64,000 bases of DNA from Streptomyces sp. MA5143a (GTDB lineage Bacteria; Actinomycetota; Actinomycetes; Streptomycetales; Streptomycetaceae), in the NCBI RefSeq assembly GCF_900290235.1, contig NZ_OLMK01000009.1, positions 124,001 to 188,000 on the forward strand. The letters run 5' to 3'. The notes under the pieces are model-generated. The model did not search any database. It had not been told where the DNA came from and saw only the letters and a list, made by a program, of their open reading frames with translations. This document shows, piece after piece, positions 29,178-37,767 of this stretch (position 1 is the first letter of the stretch; each line of letters opens with the position of its first letter). Made by a program: the position numbers and the translations under genes.

Positions 29178-30368
29178 ATGAGGAACACACAGGTGATCGA
29201 TCTGCGGGAGTACGGGGCCCGGTTCAACGAGGACCCGTATCCCGTGTACGCCGAGCTGCGCGCGCTCGGCCCGGTGCACCGGGTCCGGCTGCCCGGACAC
29301 GACACGCAGAACGAGGTGTGGCTGGTCGTGGGGTACGAGGAGGCGCGGGCGGCGCTCGCCGACCCCCGGCTGGCGAAGGACGCATCGAAGATCGGCATCA
29401 CCTTCCTCGACGAGGAGCTGATCGGCAAGTACCTGCTGGTCTCCGACCCGCCACAGCACACCCGGCTGCGGGGGCTCATCACCCGCGAGTTCACCGCCCG
29501 CCGTGTGGAGCGACTGCGGCCCCGGATCCAGCAGATCACCGACGACCTGCTCGATGCGGTGCTCCCGCTCGGCAGCGCCGACCTGGTGGAGTCCTTCGCC
29601 TATCCGCTGCCGCTCACCGTCATCTGCGAACTGCTCGGCGTGCCCGAGTTCGACCGCGCCGCCTTCCGCGAGATGTCGACGGAGACGGTGGCCCCCACCA
29701 GCGCGGAGAGCGAGTACGACGCCTTCGTCCGACTCGCCGCGTACCTGGGCGAGTTGATCGAGGACAAGCGGTGCTCCCCGCCCGCCGACGACCTGCTCAG
29801 CGCGCTGATCCGCACCACCGACGAGGACGGCGACCGGCTGTCCCCGGACGAGCTGCGCGGCATGGCCTTCATCCTGCTCATCGCCGGTCACGAGACCACG
29901 GTCAACCTCATCACCAACGCCGTGCGCAACCTGCTCGCCCACCCGGGCCAACTCGCCGAGGTACGGGCCGACATGAGCCTGGTGGACGCGGTGGTGGAGG
30001 AGACCCTGCGCTACGAGGGCCCCGTGGAGAACGCGACGTTCCGCTTCGCCGCCGAGCCCCTCGTCATCGCCGGGACACCCATCGAGGCGGGCGACTCCGT
30101 GCTGGTCGGCCTGGCCGCCGCCGACCGCGACGACAGCCGCTGCCCCGCCGCCGACCGCTTCGACATCCACCGCGACACCCGCGGCCACCTCGCCTTCGGG
30201 CACGGCATCCACTACTGCCTGGGCGCGCCCCTGGCCCGGCTGGAGGCCCGCGTCGCCCTCCGCACCCTCCTCGACCGCTGCCCCGACCTCGCCCCGGACG
30301 GCCCGCCGGGCCCCTGGCTGCCGGGCATGCTGATACGCGGCGTACGGAGCCTGCCGGTCCGCTGGTGA
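29178..30368 (+). CDS. cytochrome P450
   Basis: A 396-residue P450 monooxygenase. Oxygen-activating I-helix AGHETT lies at 236-241, the K-helix ExxR at 275-278 (ETLR), and the heme loop FGHGIHYCLG contains ligand Cys347. Size and motifs fit soluble bacterial class I enzymes (CYP105/107-like), which need a ferredoxin and reductase; none is adjacent. GAGGGGGG just before ATG 29178 fixes the start. Substrate is unknown; the gene is 120 bp after the response regulator and may be under its control. Confidence 0.92.
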   Translation: MRNTQVIDLREYGARFNEDPYPVYAELRALGPVHRVRLPGHDTQNEVWLVVGYEEARAALADPRLAKDASKIGITFLDEELIGKYLLVSDPPQHTRLRGLITREFTARRVERLRPRIQQITDDLLDAVLPLGSADLVESFAYPLPLTVICELLGVPEFDRAAFREMSTETVAPTSAESEYDAFVRLAAYLGELIEDKRCSPPADDLLSALIRTTDEDGDRLSPDELRGMAFILLIAGHETTVNLITNAVRNLLAHPGQLAEVRADMSLVDAVVEETLRYEGPVENATFRFAAEPLVIAGTPIEAGDSVLVGLAAADRDDSRCPAADRFDIHRDTRGHLAFGHGIHYCLGAPLARLEARVALRTLLDRCPDLAPDGPPGPWLPGMLIRGVRSLPVRW

Positions 30369-30423
30369 GTACGCTCTCCCCGCCCGCGCACGCCGCCCCC
30401 GAGCCCCGCAGGAGAACCCCACC

Positions 30424-30924
30424 ATGCAGCGCACCGCGGAGATCACGGCGGCCCTCACCCGGCCGCCGGGCGGCAAGGAGAGCCATCAGCTGTACTGGGG
30501 GCCCACCCTGGAGTTCAGCCTGGACTGCTTCGTCTGCGAGCGCCTCGGCCGCACCACGTCCTTCGAGCGGGGCGCGGAGAAGGCCCTGTGCTCCGGTACC
30601 CGCAGCGGTCTCGGCCGGCATCACGCGCCGGCCCGCATCGCCGCGTTCGACAGCACCTCCGGCGACGAACGGCTCGCGGTGCGGATCCTGGTCGACTTCT
30701 GGTGGGCGCCCTTCGAGGACGGCCGTGACGGCCGCCGCTCCGCTGCCCCGACCAGCCACCCCTGGGTGCGACTGCACCTCGGCTACTACTGCCACGAGAC
30801 CAGGGAGTCCGGCAAGCCCAGCATCCAGACCAACGTGAGCCGCCCGTGGGACCTCCGCTGCGGCGACTGCGACCAGCTCCTGGCCACCGACACGCAGACC
30901 CCGGCGGTACGGCTGCTCGTGTGA
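30424..30924 (+). CDS. uncharacterised zinc-ribbon-like protein
   Basis: A 166-residue protein of unknown function. Two cysteine pairs, CFVC near residue 35 and CGDC near residue 148, could form a split zinc ribbon that brings the N- and C-termini together. Between them is an aromatic-rich beta-type region (VDFWWAPFEDG, WVRLHLGYYCHE). AGGAG upstream of ATG 30424 supports the start. It follows the P450 by 55 bp in the same direction, so co-transcription is likely, but no functional link is evident. Confidence 0.65.
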   Translation: MQRTAEITAALTRPPGGKESHQLYWGPTLEFSLDCFVCERLGRTTSFERGAEKALCSGTRSGLGRHHAPARIAAFDSTSGDERLAVRILVDFWWAPFEDGRDGRRSAAPTSHPWVRLHLGYYCHETRESGKPSIQTNVSRPWDLRCGDCDQLLATDTQTPAVRLLV

Positions 30925-30966
30925 CCCGCGCGCAGGAAGCCCCCGGCGGTCCGGCCGCCGGGCGGC

Positions 30967-31983
30967 TCAGTCGCGGCCGCCCGGGATCTCGCCGAGGTTC
31001 ACCGGCCGGTGCTCCCGGCGGGACAGCTCGCAGGCCTCGGCGACGCGCAGCGCCTGCAGTGCCTCACGGCCGTCGCAGGGGTTGGCCCGCTCGCCGCGCA
31101 CCACCTCGACGAACGCGGCGACCTCGGCCTCGTACGCGGCGGCGAAACGCTCCAGGAAACCGGTCCACGGCTTGTCGGCGGGCGGCGGCCCGGCCGGCTC
31201 GGTGGACGCGACCGGCGTACGGTCGTCCAGCCCGACCACCACGGTGTCCAGCTCCCCGGCCAGCTCCATGCGGACGTCGTAGCCCGCCCCGTTCACCCGC
31301 GCCGCCGTCGTCGTGACGAGGGTGCCGTCCTCCAGCGTCAGCACGGCGGCCGCCGTGGCGCAGTCGAAGGCATGCGCCTCCCGGAACATCGGGTTCCCGG
31401 CGTCCGACCCCGTGGCGTACGCGGTGACGACCTCGCGTCCCGTCACCCAGCGCACGGCGTCCAGGTCGTGGATCATGCAGTCCCGGAAGATCCCGCCGGA
31501 GACCGTCAGGTACCCGGCGGGCGGCGGCGCCTGGTCGGCGCTCAGCGCCCGCACGGTGTGCAACCGCCCCAGCCGGCCCGAGCGCACGGCCTCACGGGCG
31601 GTGACATAGCCGGAGTCGAAGCGTCGCTGGAAACCCATCTGCAGCACGGTTCCGGCGGCGTCGACCTCGGCGAGCGCGTTTAAGGTGCCCTGCATGTCCA
31701 CGGCGATGGGTTTCTCGCAGAACACCGGGAGCCCCGAGCGTGCTGCCCGACCGATCAGTTCGCCGTGGGCCGACGTGGCGGCCGTGATGACCACGGCGTC
31801 CACACCCCAGGTGAAGATCTCGTCCACTCCCGGTGCGACCGTCTCGCCCAGGCGGTCCGCCAGGTCGTGGGCCCGAGCCGTGTCGACGTCCGTGATGATC
31901 AGGGAGCCGACGTCGCGGTGGCGGCTGAGCGTGGTCGCGTGAATCGTCCCGATTCGACCCGCTCCGATAAGTCCGATGCGCAT
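30967..31983 (-). CDS. Gfo/Idh/MocA-family oxidoreductase (inositol dehydrogenase-like)
   Basis: A 338-residue NAD(P)-dependent oxidoreductase. The Rossmann motif GAGRIG is at residues 7-12, the conserved FCEKPIA with the catalytic-region Lys follows, then GFQRRFD, and FRDCMIHDLDAVRW with the His/Asp pair of this family. These features match myo-inositol 2-dehydrogenase and relatives, though scyllo-inositol or other sugar substrates are equally possible. It is divergent from a GntR/HutC regulator with a perfect palindrome between them, a normal pattern for a sugar-responsive gene and its repressor. Confidence 0.87.
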   Translation of the reverse strand: MRIGLIGAGRIGTIHATTLSRHRDVGSLIITDVDTARAHDLADRLGETVAPGVDEIFTWGVDAVVITAATSAHGELIGRAARSGLPVFCEKPIAVDMQGTLNALAEVDAAGTVLQMGFQRRFDSGYVTAREAVRSGRLGRLHTVRALSADQAPPPAGYLTVSGGIFRDCMIHDLDAVRWVTGREVVTAYATGSDAGNPMFREAHAFDCATAAAVLTLEDGTLVTTTAARVNGAGYDVRMELAGELDTVVVGLDDRTPVASTEPAGPPPADKPWTGFLERFAAAYEAEVAAFVEVVRGERANPCDGREALQALRVAEACELSRREHRPVNLGEIPGGRD

Positions 31984-32024
31984 GAGAAACAAAGTGCGGT
32001 CGCACCCGCCGCCGTGTCAATGCT

Positions 32025-32036
32025 TTGTCCGGACAA
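32025..32036. promoter_or_regulatory. palindromic operator between oxidoreductase and GntR gene
   Basis: TTGTCCGGACAA is a perfect 12-base palindrome 42 bp upstream of the oxidoreductase ATG and 49 bp from the GntR GTG. Its form and place suit a GntR/HutC dimer that represses both genes. Confidence 0.6.
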
Positions 32037-32085
32037 CCGAACGACGCGGCTTCCCGTCATCCGGCACCGGGACTACGCTCGGCCC

Positions 32086-32850
32086 GTGCCGAAACCAGAA
32101 GTGGATCCGACCGTGTCGCTCCAGCTCAGCGTCGACCGCAGCAGCCCGGTCCCGCTCTACTTCCAGCTGTCGCAGCAACTGGAGGCCGCGATCGAGCACG
32201 GCGCGCTGACCCCGGGCAGTCTGCTGGGCAACGAGATCGAGCTGGCCGCCCGCCTCGGCCTGTCCCGCCCGACCGTCCGCCAGGCCATCCAGTCCCTCGT
32301 CGACAAGGGCCTCCTCGTCCGCCGCCGCGGCGTGGGCACGCAGGTCGTCCACAGCCAGGTCAAGCGCCCCCTGGAGCTCAGCAGCCTCTACGACGACCTG
32401 GAGGCCGCCGGCCAGCGCCCCGAGACCCGGGTCCTGCTCAACACGACGGTCCCCGCCTCCGCCGAGGTCGCCGCCGCCCTCGCGGTCGCCGAGGGCGCAG
32501 AGGTCCACCGGATCGAGCGACTCCGTCTGGCCCACGGCGAGCCCATGGCCGCCCTGTGCAACTACATCCCGACCGGCCTCCTGGACCTCGACTCGCCCCA
32601 GCTGGAGTCGACGGGCCTCTACCGCCTGATGCGCTCCGCGGGCATCACCCTGCACAGTGCCCGCCAGACCATCGGTGCGAGAACGGCCACACCGGCGGAA
32701 GCCGAACGCCTGACCGAACCCAACGGTGCCCCCCTCCTGACCATGCAACGCACCACCTTCGACGACACGGGCAGAGCGGTCGAATACGGCACCCACATCT
32801 ACCGGGCCTCCCGCTACTCGTTCGACTTCCAGCTGCTGGTGAGGGCGTAG
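32086..32850 (+). CDS. GntR/HutC-family transcriptional regulator
   Basis: A 254-residue regulator. The winged helix lies near the N-terminus (VPLYFQLSQQLEAAIEHG, LLGNEIELAARLGLSRPTVR, GLLVRRRGVGTQVV), followed by a UTRA ligand domain (HRIERLRLAHGEPMAALCNY, ATPAEAERLTEPNGAPLLTM). UTRA domains usually bind sugar phosphates or related small acids. GTG 32086 is chosen; longer in-frame sequence overlaps the divergent gene. It probably represses the Gfo/Idh gene and itself through the palindrome between them. Confidence 0.88.
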   Translation: MPKPEVDPTVSLQLSVDRSSPVPLYFQLSQQLEAAIEHGALTPGSLLGNEIELAARLGLSRPTVRQAIQSLVDKGLLVRRRGVGTQVVHSQVKRPLELSSLYDDLEAAGQRPETRVLLNTTVPASAEVAAALAVAEGAEVHRIERLRLAHGEPMAALCNYIPTGLLDLDSPQLESTGLYRLMRSAGITLHSARQTIGARTATPAEAERLTEPNGAPLLTMQRTTFDDTGRAVEYGTHIYRASRYSFDFQLLVRA

Positions 32851-32911
32851 GCGACTTCCCGTCCCCTCGATGGCGGCGCAGCCGCCGAATGGGGGCGCGG
32901 GACTGTGACAT

Positions 32912-32934
32912 ATGCGGCTCCGCCGCGTGGGCGC
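32912..32934. repeat. dispersed intergenic repeat, copy 2
   Basis: Identical over 23 bases to 21053-21075. It lies in the 179-bp gap between the GntR gene and the ROK kinase gene. Confidence 0.75.
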
Positions 32935-33029
32935 GACCAGCCCCCACCGGACCCGCACCCGAAAAACAACCCATGGCACCCCCCGCCCCCACGCCGCACC
33001 AAGCGGAGCGCTAAGGCAGAATCGGCCCG

Positions 33030-34175
33030 ATGAGCACTTACCGCGACTTCACCCACCGCGGCTCCGCGCGGGCCACCGTCCTGCGTACCGTCGGCACGCG
33101 CGAGCGCCGCTCGCACCTGACGGCGCCCCGCGTCCCCACCGTCGGCATCGACATCGGCGGTACGAAGGTGATGGCGGGCGTCGTGGACGCCGACGGCAAC
33201 ATCCTGGAGAAGCTCCGCACGGAGACCCCGGACAAGTCCAAGAGCCCCCAGGTCGTCGAGGACACGATCGTGGAGCTGGTGCTGGACCTCTCCGACCGGC
33301 ACGACGTGCACGCCGTCGGCATCGGCGCCGCCGGCTGGGTCGACGCGGACCGAAACCGCGTGCTGTTCGCCCCGCACCTGTCCTGGCGCAACGAACCGCT
33401 GCGCGACCGGCTCGCCGGCCGCCTCGCCGTGCCCGTGCTGGTCGACAACGACGCCAACTCCGCCGCCTGGGCCGAGTGGCGTTTCGGCGCCGGCCGTGAC
33501 GAGGACCACCTGGTCATGATCACGCTCGGCACCGGCATCGGCGGCGCGATCCTGGAGGACGGCCAGGTCAAGCGCGGCAAGTTCGGGGTCGCCGGAGAGT
33601 TCGGCCATATGCAGGTCGTGCCCGGCGGACACCGCTGCCCGTGCGGCAACCGCGGCTGCTGGGAGCAGTACAGCTCCGGGAACGCGCTGGTCAGAGAGGC
33701 CCGCGAGCTGGCCGCGGCGGACTCCCCGGTCGCGTACGGGATCATCGAGCACGTCAAGGGCAACATCGGGGACATCACCGGCCCGATGATCACCGAGCTG
33801 GCCCGTGAGGGCGACGCGATGTGCATCGAGCTGCTCCAGGACATCGGCCAGTGGCTCGGCGTCGGCATCGCCAACCTGGCCGCCGCCCTCGACCCGTCGT
33901 GCTTCGTCATCGGCGGCGGTGTCTCGGCCGCCGACGACCTCCTCATCGGCCCCGCCCGCGACGCCTTCCGCCGCCATCTCACCGGCCGCGGCTACCGCCC
34001 CGAGGCCCGTATCGCCCGCGCCCAGCTCGGCCCCGAGGCCGGCATGGTGGGCGCCGCCGACCTCGCCCGCCTCGTCGCGCGCCGCTTCCGCCGGGCCAAC
34101 CGCCGCCGGGTCGAGCGCTACGAGCGGTACGCGCGGTACGTGGAGGCCCGCCGCACCACCGAGGACTCCGCATGA
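33030..34175 (+). CDS. ROK-family sugar kinase (glucokinase-like)
   Basis: A 381-residue ROK kinase. After a basic leader of about 37 residues comes VGIDIGGTKVMAGVV (phosphate loop), then PVLVDNDANSAAWAEW with the catalytic Asp, TLGTGIGGAI, and GHRCPCGNRGCWEQY, the Cys/His zinc motif of ROK proteins. Without an N-terminal DNA-binding winged helix, it is a kinase rather than an NagC-type repressor. Glucose is the commonest substrate, but this is not provable here. The gene overlaps the next ATG by four bases. Confidence 0.88.
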   Translation: MSTYRDFTHRGSARATVLRTVGTRERRSHLTAPRVPTVGIDIGGTKVMAGVVDADGNILEKLRTETPDKSKSPQVVEDTIVELVLDLSDRHDVHAVGIGAAGWVDADRNRVLFAPHLSWRNEPLRDRLAGRLAVPVLVDNDANSAAWAEWRFGAGRDEDHLVMITLGTGIGGAILEDGQVKRGKFGVAGEFGHMQVVPGGHRCPCGNRGCWEQYSSGNALVREARELAAADSPVAYGIIEHVKGNIGDITGPMITELAREGDAMCIELLQDIGQWLGVGIANLAAALDPSCFVIGGGVSAADDLLIGPARDAFRRHLTGRGYRPEARIARAQLGPEAGMVGAADLARLVARRFRRANRRRVERYERYARYVEARRTTEDSA

Positions 34176-34753
34176 CCGCCTCCGTGCCCCGCCAGGGCAC
34201 CTCACCCGAGGAACCCGAGCAGCCCGCCGAGGACCGCCGCCACAAGATCCGCCGGCGCGCGCTCACCCTGGCGATCATCGTGCTGCTCATCGGCGTCCCC
34301 GCCGGCTACCTGGTGATCTCCGCGAACCAGAGCCGGGACAGCGGCAAGGACAAGGAGGAGAAGTACTCGGCGACGGGCCTCACCGCGCACTGGCCCTCCC
34401 GGCTCCAGCAGCGCCTGTACGACGTCCCGGTCCCGCCGTACTCGAAGCACCTCGCGTACTACGAGACCAACAACTGGCGGACCAGCCGTCTGTACGTGCA
34501 GTTCTACACGAGCAACGAGGGCCTCGAACGCTTCCTCGACCAGATCGGCACCAGCACGGCGGCGCTGAAGAAGGGCGAGATGGCCATCCACGCCCGCGAC
34601 CGGCGGATCGTCGGCTGGGACTTCGGCGGCCCCGGCCCCTGGTACGGCCTCGTCAACAAGCGGAAGAGTCCCGCGCCCACCCACGACATCGTCGTGAACC
34701 GGTCCAACCCGGACCATCCGATGGTGTACGTGGTGTCCCGGACCGTGCCCTGA
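34172..34753 (+). CDS. membrane-anchored protein coupled to ROK kinase
   Basis: A 193-residue protein with a charged cytoplasmic N-terminus (about 30 residues), one transmembrane helix (ALTLAIIVLLIGVPAGYLVIS) and an extracytoplasmic domain. The domain has conserved-looking aromatic stretches (YYETNNWRTSRLYVQFYT, DFGGPGPWYGLV) but no known catalytic motif. ATGA overlap with the ROK stop means translational coupling. Function unknown. Confidence 0.7.
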   Translation: MTASVPRQGTSPEEPEQPAEDRRHKIRRRALTLAIIVLLIGVPAGYLVISANQSRDSGKDKEEKYSATGLTAHWPSRLQQRLYDVPVPPYSKHLAYYETNNWRTSRLYVQFYTSNEGLERFLDQIGTSTAALKKGEMAIHARDRRIVGWDFGGPGPWYGLVNKRKSPAPTHDIVVNRSNPDHPMVYVVSRTVP

Positions 34754-34765
34754 CCTGCGTGTGTC

Positions 34766-34783
34766 CGGGCCCGCGCGGGCCCG
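34766..34783. terminator. palindromic GC hairpin after membrane gene
   Basis: CGGGCCCGCGCGGGCCCG is a perfect 18-base palindrome beginning 13 bases after the stop. No T-run follows, as is usual in Streptomyces. It may terminate the kinase-membrane operon before the helicase gene. Confidence 0.5.
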
Positions 34784-34866
34784 CGCACGGCCGGCGGGAC
34801 CGATTGTCAGACCCCGCCCGTAGAGTCGGAGACAGCTGATCGGAGCCGGGGACGGCTCATCCGACC

Positions 34867-37767
34867 ATGGGCGGGGAGGTGACCGGACGCATGCGGGACC
34901 CGGCTGTTCCCGAGGCCGACACGGCGGTTGGCGGGGCCGTCACGGCCGTTCCCGTGACACCGGCCGTCATCGATCCCCTGACCGTCCCGGTGCGGCTGGC
35001 CGCCGTCTTCCTGCCGGCGCCCCTGCCCCGTCACGGCCGGGTCGCCTTCTGGGACCCGGACAGCGACAAACCACCGCCAGGCACCAGCGAGGACCTCACC
35101 GTCGTCCGACGGCACGGCGCCACCGGCGTCCGCAGAGGCACCGTCCCCGCCCTGTCCCTGCCCGTCGCCGCCGCCCTGCCCCTGCTCGCCCGGGCCCGCC
35201 GCGACCCCGCAGCCCACCCCGCGACGGCCTGCTGGGGTGCCGCCGCCCTGCACGCGCTGCGGCTCGTCGCCCGGGGGCGCCTGCTGCCGGGGCTCACCGC
35301 CGACGGGTTCGACGCCTGGCGGGCCGGACCGCTCGACCCCGGCGACATCGCCCACCTCAGAGCCGTCGCCGCCGCACTGCCGTACGAGGGCCACGCCGCT
35401 CCCCTGCCCGGCAAGGGCCCCCTCCGGCTGCCCGAACCCGAAGCACTGATGCGCTCCTTCCTGGACGCCGTGGCCGACACCCTGCCCCGCGGCCCGGCCG
35501 CGCCGTACGTCTCCGGCAAGCCCTTCGCGGCGAGCACCGGCCAGCGGCTTCCCGGCGCCCGCGACTGGGCCGCCGAGGTCGCCGCCGGCATGGACGCGGG
35601 CGTACGGATCTCCCTGCGCCTCGACCTGGCGGCGTACGACCTGTTCGACGACAGCGAAGGGGGCCGCCGGGCCGGCGCGGCCGTCGTGCAGGTGCACAGC
35701 CTCGCCGACCCCACGCTGGTCGTCGACGCGGCGGCGCTGTGGGCGGGCGACGCGGACGAGGCGTTCGGGCCCCGCGCACGGGTGGACGCCGCCCTCGCCG
35801 TGCGCCGCGCGGCCCGCGTCTGGCCGCCCCTGGACCGGCTCGCCGACCAGGACGTCCCCGACGTCCTCGCGCTCTCCGAGGACGAGCTGTCCGACCTCCT
35901 CGGCGTGGCCGCGACGCGGCTGGCCGCGGCCGGGGTCGCCGTGCACTGGCCCCGCGACCTCGCCCAGGACCTGAGCGCCCGCGCCGAGGTGAGCCCGGCG
36001 CCCGGCTCGGCCACGGACGGCACGGGCTTCTTCGAGAGCGAGGAACTGCTCAGCTTCCGCTGGCAGTTGGCGCTCGGCGGCGACCCGCTCACCGACGCCG
36101 AGATGGACGCCCTGGCCGAGGCCCACCGCCCGGTCGTCCGTCTGCGCGACCAGTGGGTCCTCGTGGACCCGGCTCTCGTCCGCAAGGCCCGCCGACGCGA
36201 ACTGGGCCTGCTGGACCCGGTGGACGCCCTGTCCGCGGCCCTGACCGGCACGGCCGACGTGGACGGCGAGACCGTGGAGGCGGTCCCGGTGGGCGCGCTG
36301 GCCGCGCTCCGCGACCGGCTGACGGCCGGCGTCGGCCCGGTCGATCCGCCCCCGGGCCTCGCGGCCACCCTCCGCGACTACCAACTCCGCGGCCTGGCCT
36401 GGCTGGACCTCATGACCTCCCTCGGCCTCGGCGGCTGCCTCGCCGACGACATGGGCCTCGGCAAGACCATCACCGTCATCGCCCTGCATCTGCGCCGGGC
36501 CCGCCCCGAGCCCACCCTCGTCGTCTGCCCCGCCTCCCTGCTGGGCAACTGGCAGCGCGAGATCACCCGCTTCGCCCCCGGCGTGCCCGTCCGCCGCTTC
36601 CACGGCCCCGACCGCTCCCTGGACGACCTCGGCCCCGGCTTCGTCCTCACCACGTACGGCACGATGCGCTCGGCGGCTCCCCGACTCGCCGAGCGGCGAT
36701 GGGGGATGGTCGTCGCCGACGAGGCCCAGCACGTCAAGAACCCCTACTCGGCGACCGCGAAGGCCCTGCGCACCATCCCGACGCCCGCCCGGGTCGCCCT
36801 CACCGGCACCCCCGTGGAGAACAACCTCTCCGAGCTGTGGGCCCTCCTCGACTGGACCACCCCCGGCCTCCTCGGCCCCCTCAAGTCCTTCCGCGCCCGC
36901 CACGCCCGAGCCGTGGAGAACGGCGAGGACGAGGAGGCCGTGACCCGACTCGCCCGGCTGGTCCGCCCCTTCCTGCTCCGCCGCAAGAAGTCCGACCCCG
37001 GTATCGTCCCCGAACTCCCGCCCAAGACCGAGACCGACCACCCCGTCCCTCTCACCCGTGAACAGGCCGCGCTCTACGAGGCCGTCGTCCGCGAGTCGCT
37101 GCTGGCCATCGAGACGGCGGAGGGCATCGCCCGCCGGGGCCTGGTCCTGAAACTGCTGGGCGCCCTCAAACAGATCTGCGACCACCCGGCGTTGTATCTG
37201 AAGGAGGAGGCGGCCGGCCACGGCGACCGCCTGTCCGCCCGCTCCGGCAAACTCGCCCTCCTCGACGAACTGGTGGACACCCTCCTCTCCGAGGACGGCT
37301 CGGCCCTGGTCTTCACCCAGTACGTCGGCATGGCCCGCCTGATCACCGCGCACCTCGCCGCTCGAGCGATCCCCGTCGAACTGCTCCACGGCGGCACCCC
37401 CGTCAAGGACCGCGAGGACATGGTGGACCGCTTCCAGAGCGGAGCGACCCCCGTCCTCGTCCTGTCCCTCAAGGCGGCCGGCACCGGCCTGAACCTCACC
37501 CGGGCCGGCCATGTCATCCACTTCGACCGCTGGTGGAACCCCGCGGTCGAGGAACAGGCCACCGACCGGGCCTACCGCATCGGCCAGACCCAACCCGTCC
37601 AGGTCCACCGCCTCATCACCGAGGGCACCGTCGAGGACCGCATCGCCGAGATGCTCGAAGCGAAGCGGGCCCTCTCCGACGCGATCCTCGGCTCCGGCGA
37701 GGCGGCCCTCACGGAACTGACCGACCGCGAACTGACCGACCTCGTCTCGCTGCGGAGGTCGACATGA
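34867..37767 (+). CDS. SNF2-family helicase/ATPase
   Basis: A 966-residue SWI2/SNF2 ATPase. The first half is an uncharacterised family-specific region. The helicase core follows: LADDMGLGKTI (motif I, near residue 527), VADEAQHVKN (motif II, near 616), ALTGTPVENN (III), VFTQYVGMA, and VI-type AYRIGQTQPVQVHRLI near the C-terminus. Such bacterial proteins translocate on duplex DNA and may remodel protein-DNA complexes. The next gene, encoding a SWIM zinc finger, overlaps by four bases, a common pair. ATG 34867 is given; ATG 34891 has a stronger GGGGAGG site and is an alternative. Confidence 0.93.
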   Translation: MGGEVTGRMRDPAVPEADTAVGGAVTAVPVTPAVIDPLTVPVRLAAVFLPAPLPRHGRVAFWDPDSDKPPPGTSEDLTVVRRHGATGVRRGTVPALSLPVAAALPLLARARRDPAAHPATACWGAAALHALRLVARGRLLPGLTADGFDAWRAGPLDPGDIAHLRAVAAALPYEGHAAPLPGKGPLRLPEPEALMRSFLDAVADTLPRGPAAPYVSGKPFAASTGQRLPGARDWAAEVAAGMDAGVRISLRLDLAAYDLFDDSEGGRRAGAAVVQVHSLADPTLVVDAAALWAGDADEAFGPRARVDAALAVRRAARVWPPLDRLADQDVPDVLALSEDELSDLLGVAATRLAAAGVAVHWPRDLAQDLSARAEVSPAPGSATDGTGFFESEELLSFRWQLALGGDPLTDAEMDALAEAHRPVVRLRDQWVLVDPALVRKARRRELGLLDPVDALSAALTGTADVDGETVEAVPVGALAALRDRLTAGVGPVDPPPGLAATLRDYQLRGLAWLDLMTSLGLGGCLADDMGLGKTITVIALHLRRARPEPTLVVCPASLLGNWQREITRFAPGVPVRRFHGPDRSLDDLGPGFVLTTYGTMRSAAPRLAERRWGMVVADEAQHVKNPYSATAKALRTIPTPARVALTGTPVENNLSELWALLDWTTPGLLGPLKSFRARHARAVENGEDEEAVTRLARLVRPFLLRRKKSDPGIVPELPPKTETDHPVPLTREQAALYEAVVRESLLAIETAEGIARRGLVLKLLGALKQICDHPALYLKEEAAGHGDRLSARSGKLALLDELVDTLLSEDGSALVFTQYVGMARLITAHLAARAIPVELLHGGTPVKDREDMVDRFQSGATPVLVLSLKAAGTGLNLTRAGHVIHFDRWWNPAVEEQATDRAYRIGQTQPVQVHRLITEGTVEDRIAEMLEAKRALSDAILGSGEAALTELTDRELTDLVSLRRST

